35,365 nt of DNA from JBOGFI01 sp050743365 (GTDB lineage: Bacteria; Actinomycetota; Acidimicrobiia; IMCC26256; JACDBD01): assembly GCA_050743365.1 (NCBI GenBank), contig JBOGFI010000217.1, positions 1-35,365 on the forward strand, read 5' to 3'. The notes under the pieces were generated by a model. The model had not been told where the DNA came from and ran no database searches. It was given only the letters and a program-made list of their open reading frames with translations. Positions within the stretch are counted from its first letter, which is position 1, and every line of letters starts with the position of its first letter. Shown one piece after another: positions 34,902-35,365 of this stretch. The position numbers and the translations under genes were made by a program.

Positions 34902-35365
34902 TGACTACGGTGGCGCACTCGTATCCGTGACCCCGACGATTCAGGGACCATGGAAGACCTCCTACGAGGCCCTGGCTCTGATCTGGCCGCGTGGGCCGGG
35001 GCAGCTCCGCGAAGCTTGGCGTCCTGCGTTCTCTCCGGCCCACACCGAAGCCTGGACCGCTCACTTGCCGTTCATTCAGAGTGCTGCACGGGCGCTGAGT
35101 ACGTGCGTCGCCAATCGATCGATGTCCATCCCGCGAGAGTCCCGCGGACGCGCGGGATTTGCCGCTACGGAGCGTCATGAGCCATCACTGCTGACCAGCG
35201 CTTTCACCCTTATCCCCAAGTCATGGATCCGCGTCGGCATCGAGTTAGTCGCAGTGGCCCCTGGCGGGGCCGCCATGAAGTGATGAAACTCGGTGTGGGC
35301 CGCCCGGTGACGTCGTGTTGTCCTTGGTGTTGTCCATCCCGTGAGTTAGTCGGGCGTGGGGATCT
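34902..35365. other. Tail of the window without a supported gene
   Basis: Frames are open on both strands (a 137-codon plus-strand frame from 34870 and a 120-codon minus-strand frame to 35178), but neither resembles a known protein or shows a ribosome site. The plus frame overlaps terC by 32 bases. I treat the stretch as intergenic or decayed DNA. Confidence 0.5.
35140..35160 (+). terminator. Candidate hairpin terminator
   Basis: TCCCGCG (35140-35146) and CGCGGGA (35151-35157) form a 7-bp stem with a GACG loop, followed by TTT. It could end the riboswitch-terC transcript, 240 bases downstream of terC. The T tract is short, so the call is weak. Confidence 0.35.

Noticed and set aside
34870..35283. 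137-codon plus-strand frame after terC
   Set aside because: It overlaps terC, lacks a ribosome site and has no recognisable domain or typical codon pattern.

Overview
The window is high-GC DNA from an actinobacterium. A deep-branching, Acidimicrobiia-like member of the Actinomycetota is the best inference: BioB is paired with a BsaP-like auxiliary protein, the conserved actinobacterial order uvrC-rapZ-yvcK-gap-pgk-tpiA-secG is present, TANNNT -10 boxes sit directly in front of start codons, and a GAAC-N4-GTTC SOS box precedes uvrA. Assignment below phylum is inference.

Positions 1-22141 are a compact housekeeping block. A partial bioD converges on a bsaP-bioB pair, giving the last steps of biotin synthesis. 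polA, a methyltransferase, rpsA, coaE, a small secreted protein, uvrB, uvrA and a second methyltransferase follow on the plus strand. nadA lies on the minus strand behind a structured leader, and uvrC opens the uvrC-rapZ-yvcK-gap-pgk-tpiA-secG run. All three UvrABC excinuclease subunits and DNA polymerase I therefore lie within 16 kb. whiA, normally between yvcK and gap in actinobacteria, is missing here.

Positions 22142-22586 are the boundary with the accessory region: a frame-broken remnant of an oligopeptide ABC-transporter ATPase and an intact tRNA-Leu(GAG).

Positions 22587-29403 look like an integrated mobilizable element. It holds an Abi_C-like protein, a membrane protein of unknown function, a decayed integrase tail, a tyrosine integrase with a frameshift just after its catalytic tyrosine, an XRE regulator, a divergent excisionase-type HTH protein, and a MobF relaxase-helicase. 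No replication or type IV secretion gene is visible.

Positions 29404-33060 are mosaic. A sigma-70-family factor overlaps a membrane-anchored cupredoxin-like protein that may act as its anti-sigma partner. A seven-repeat beta-propeller lipoprotein is frameshifted by a perfect 11-bp tandem duplication. A tRNA 3'-end-like fragment (possible att scar), a both-end-truncated piece of a second MobF helicase and a 23-codon cysteine-rich mini-ORF follow.

Positions 33061-34901 form a manganese-homeostasis unit: a yybP-ykoY (Mn2+) riboswitch, a membrane-anchored universal-stress-protein-like gene and terC. The last 460 bases hold no gene I can support.
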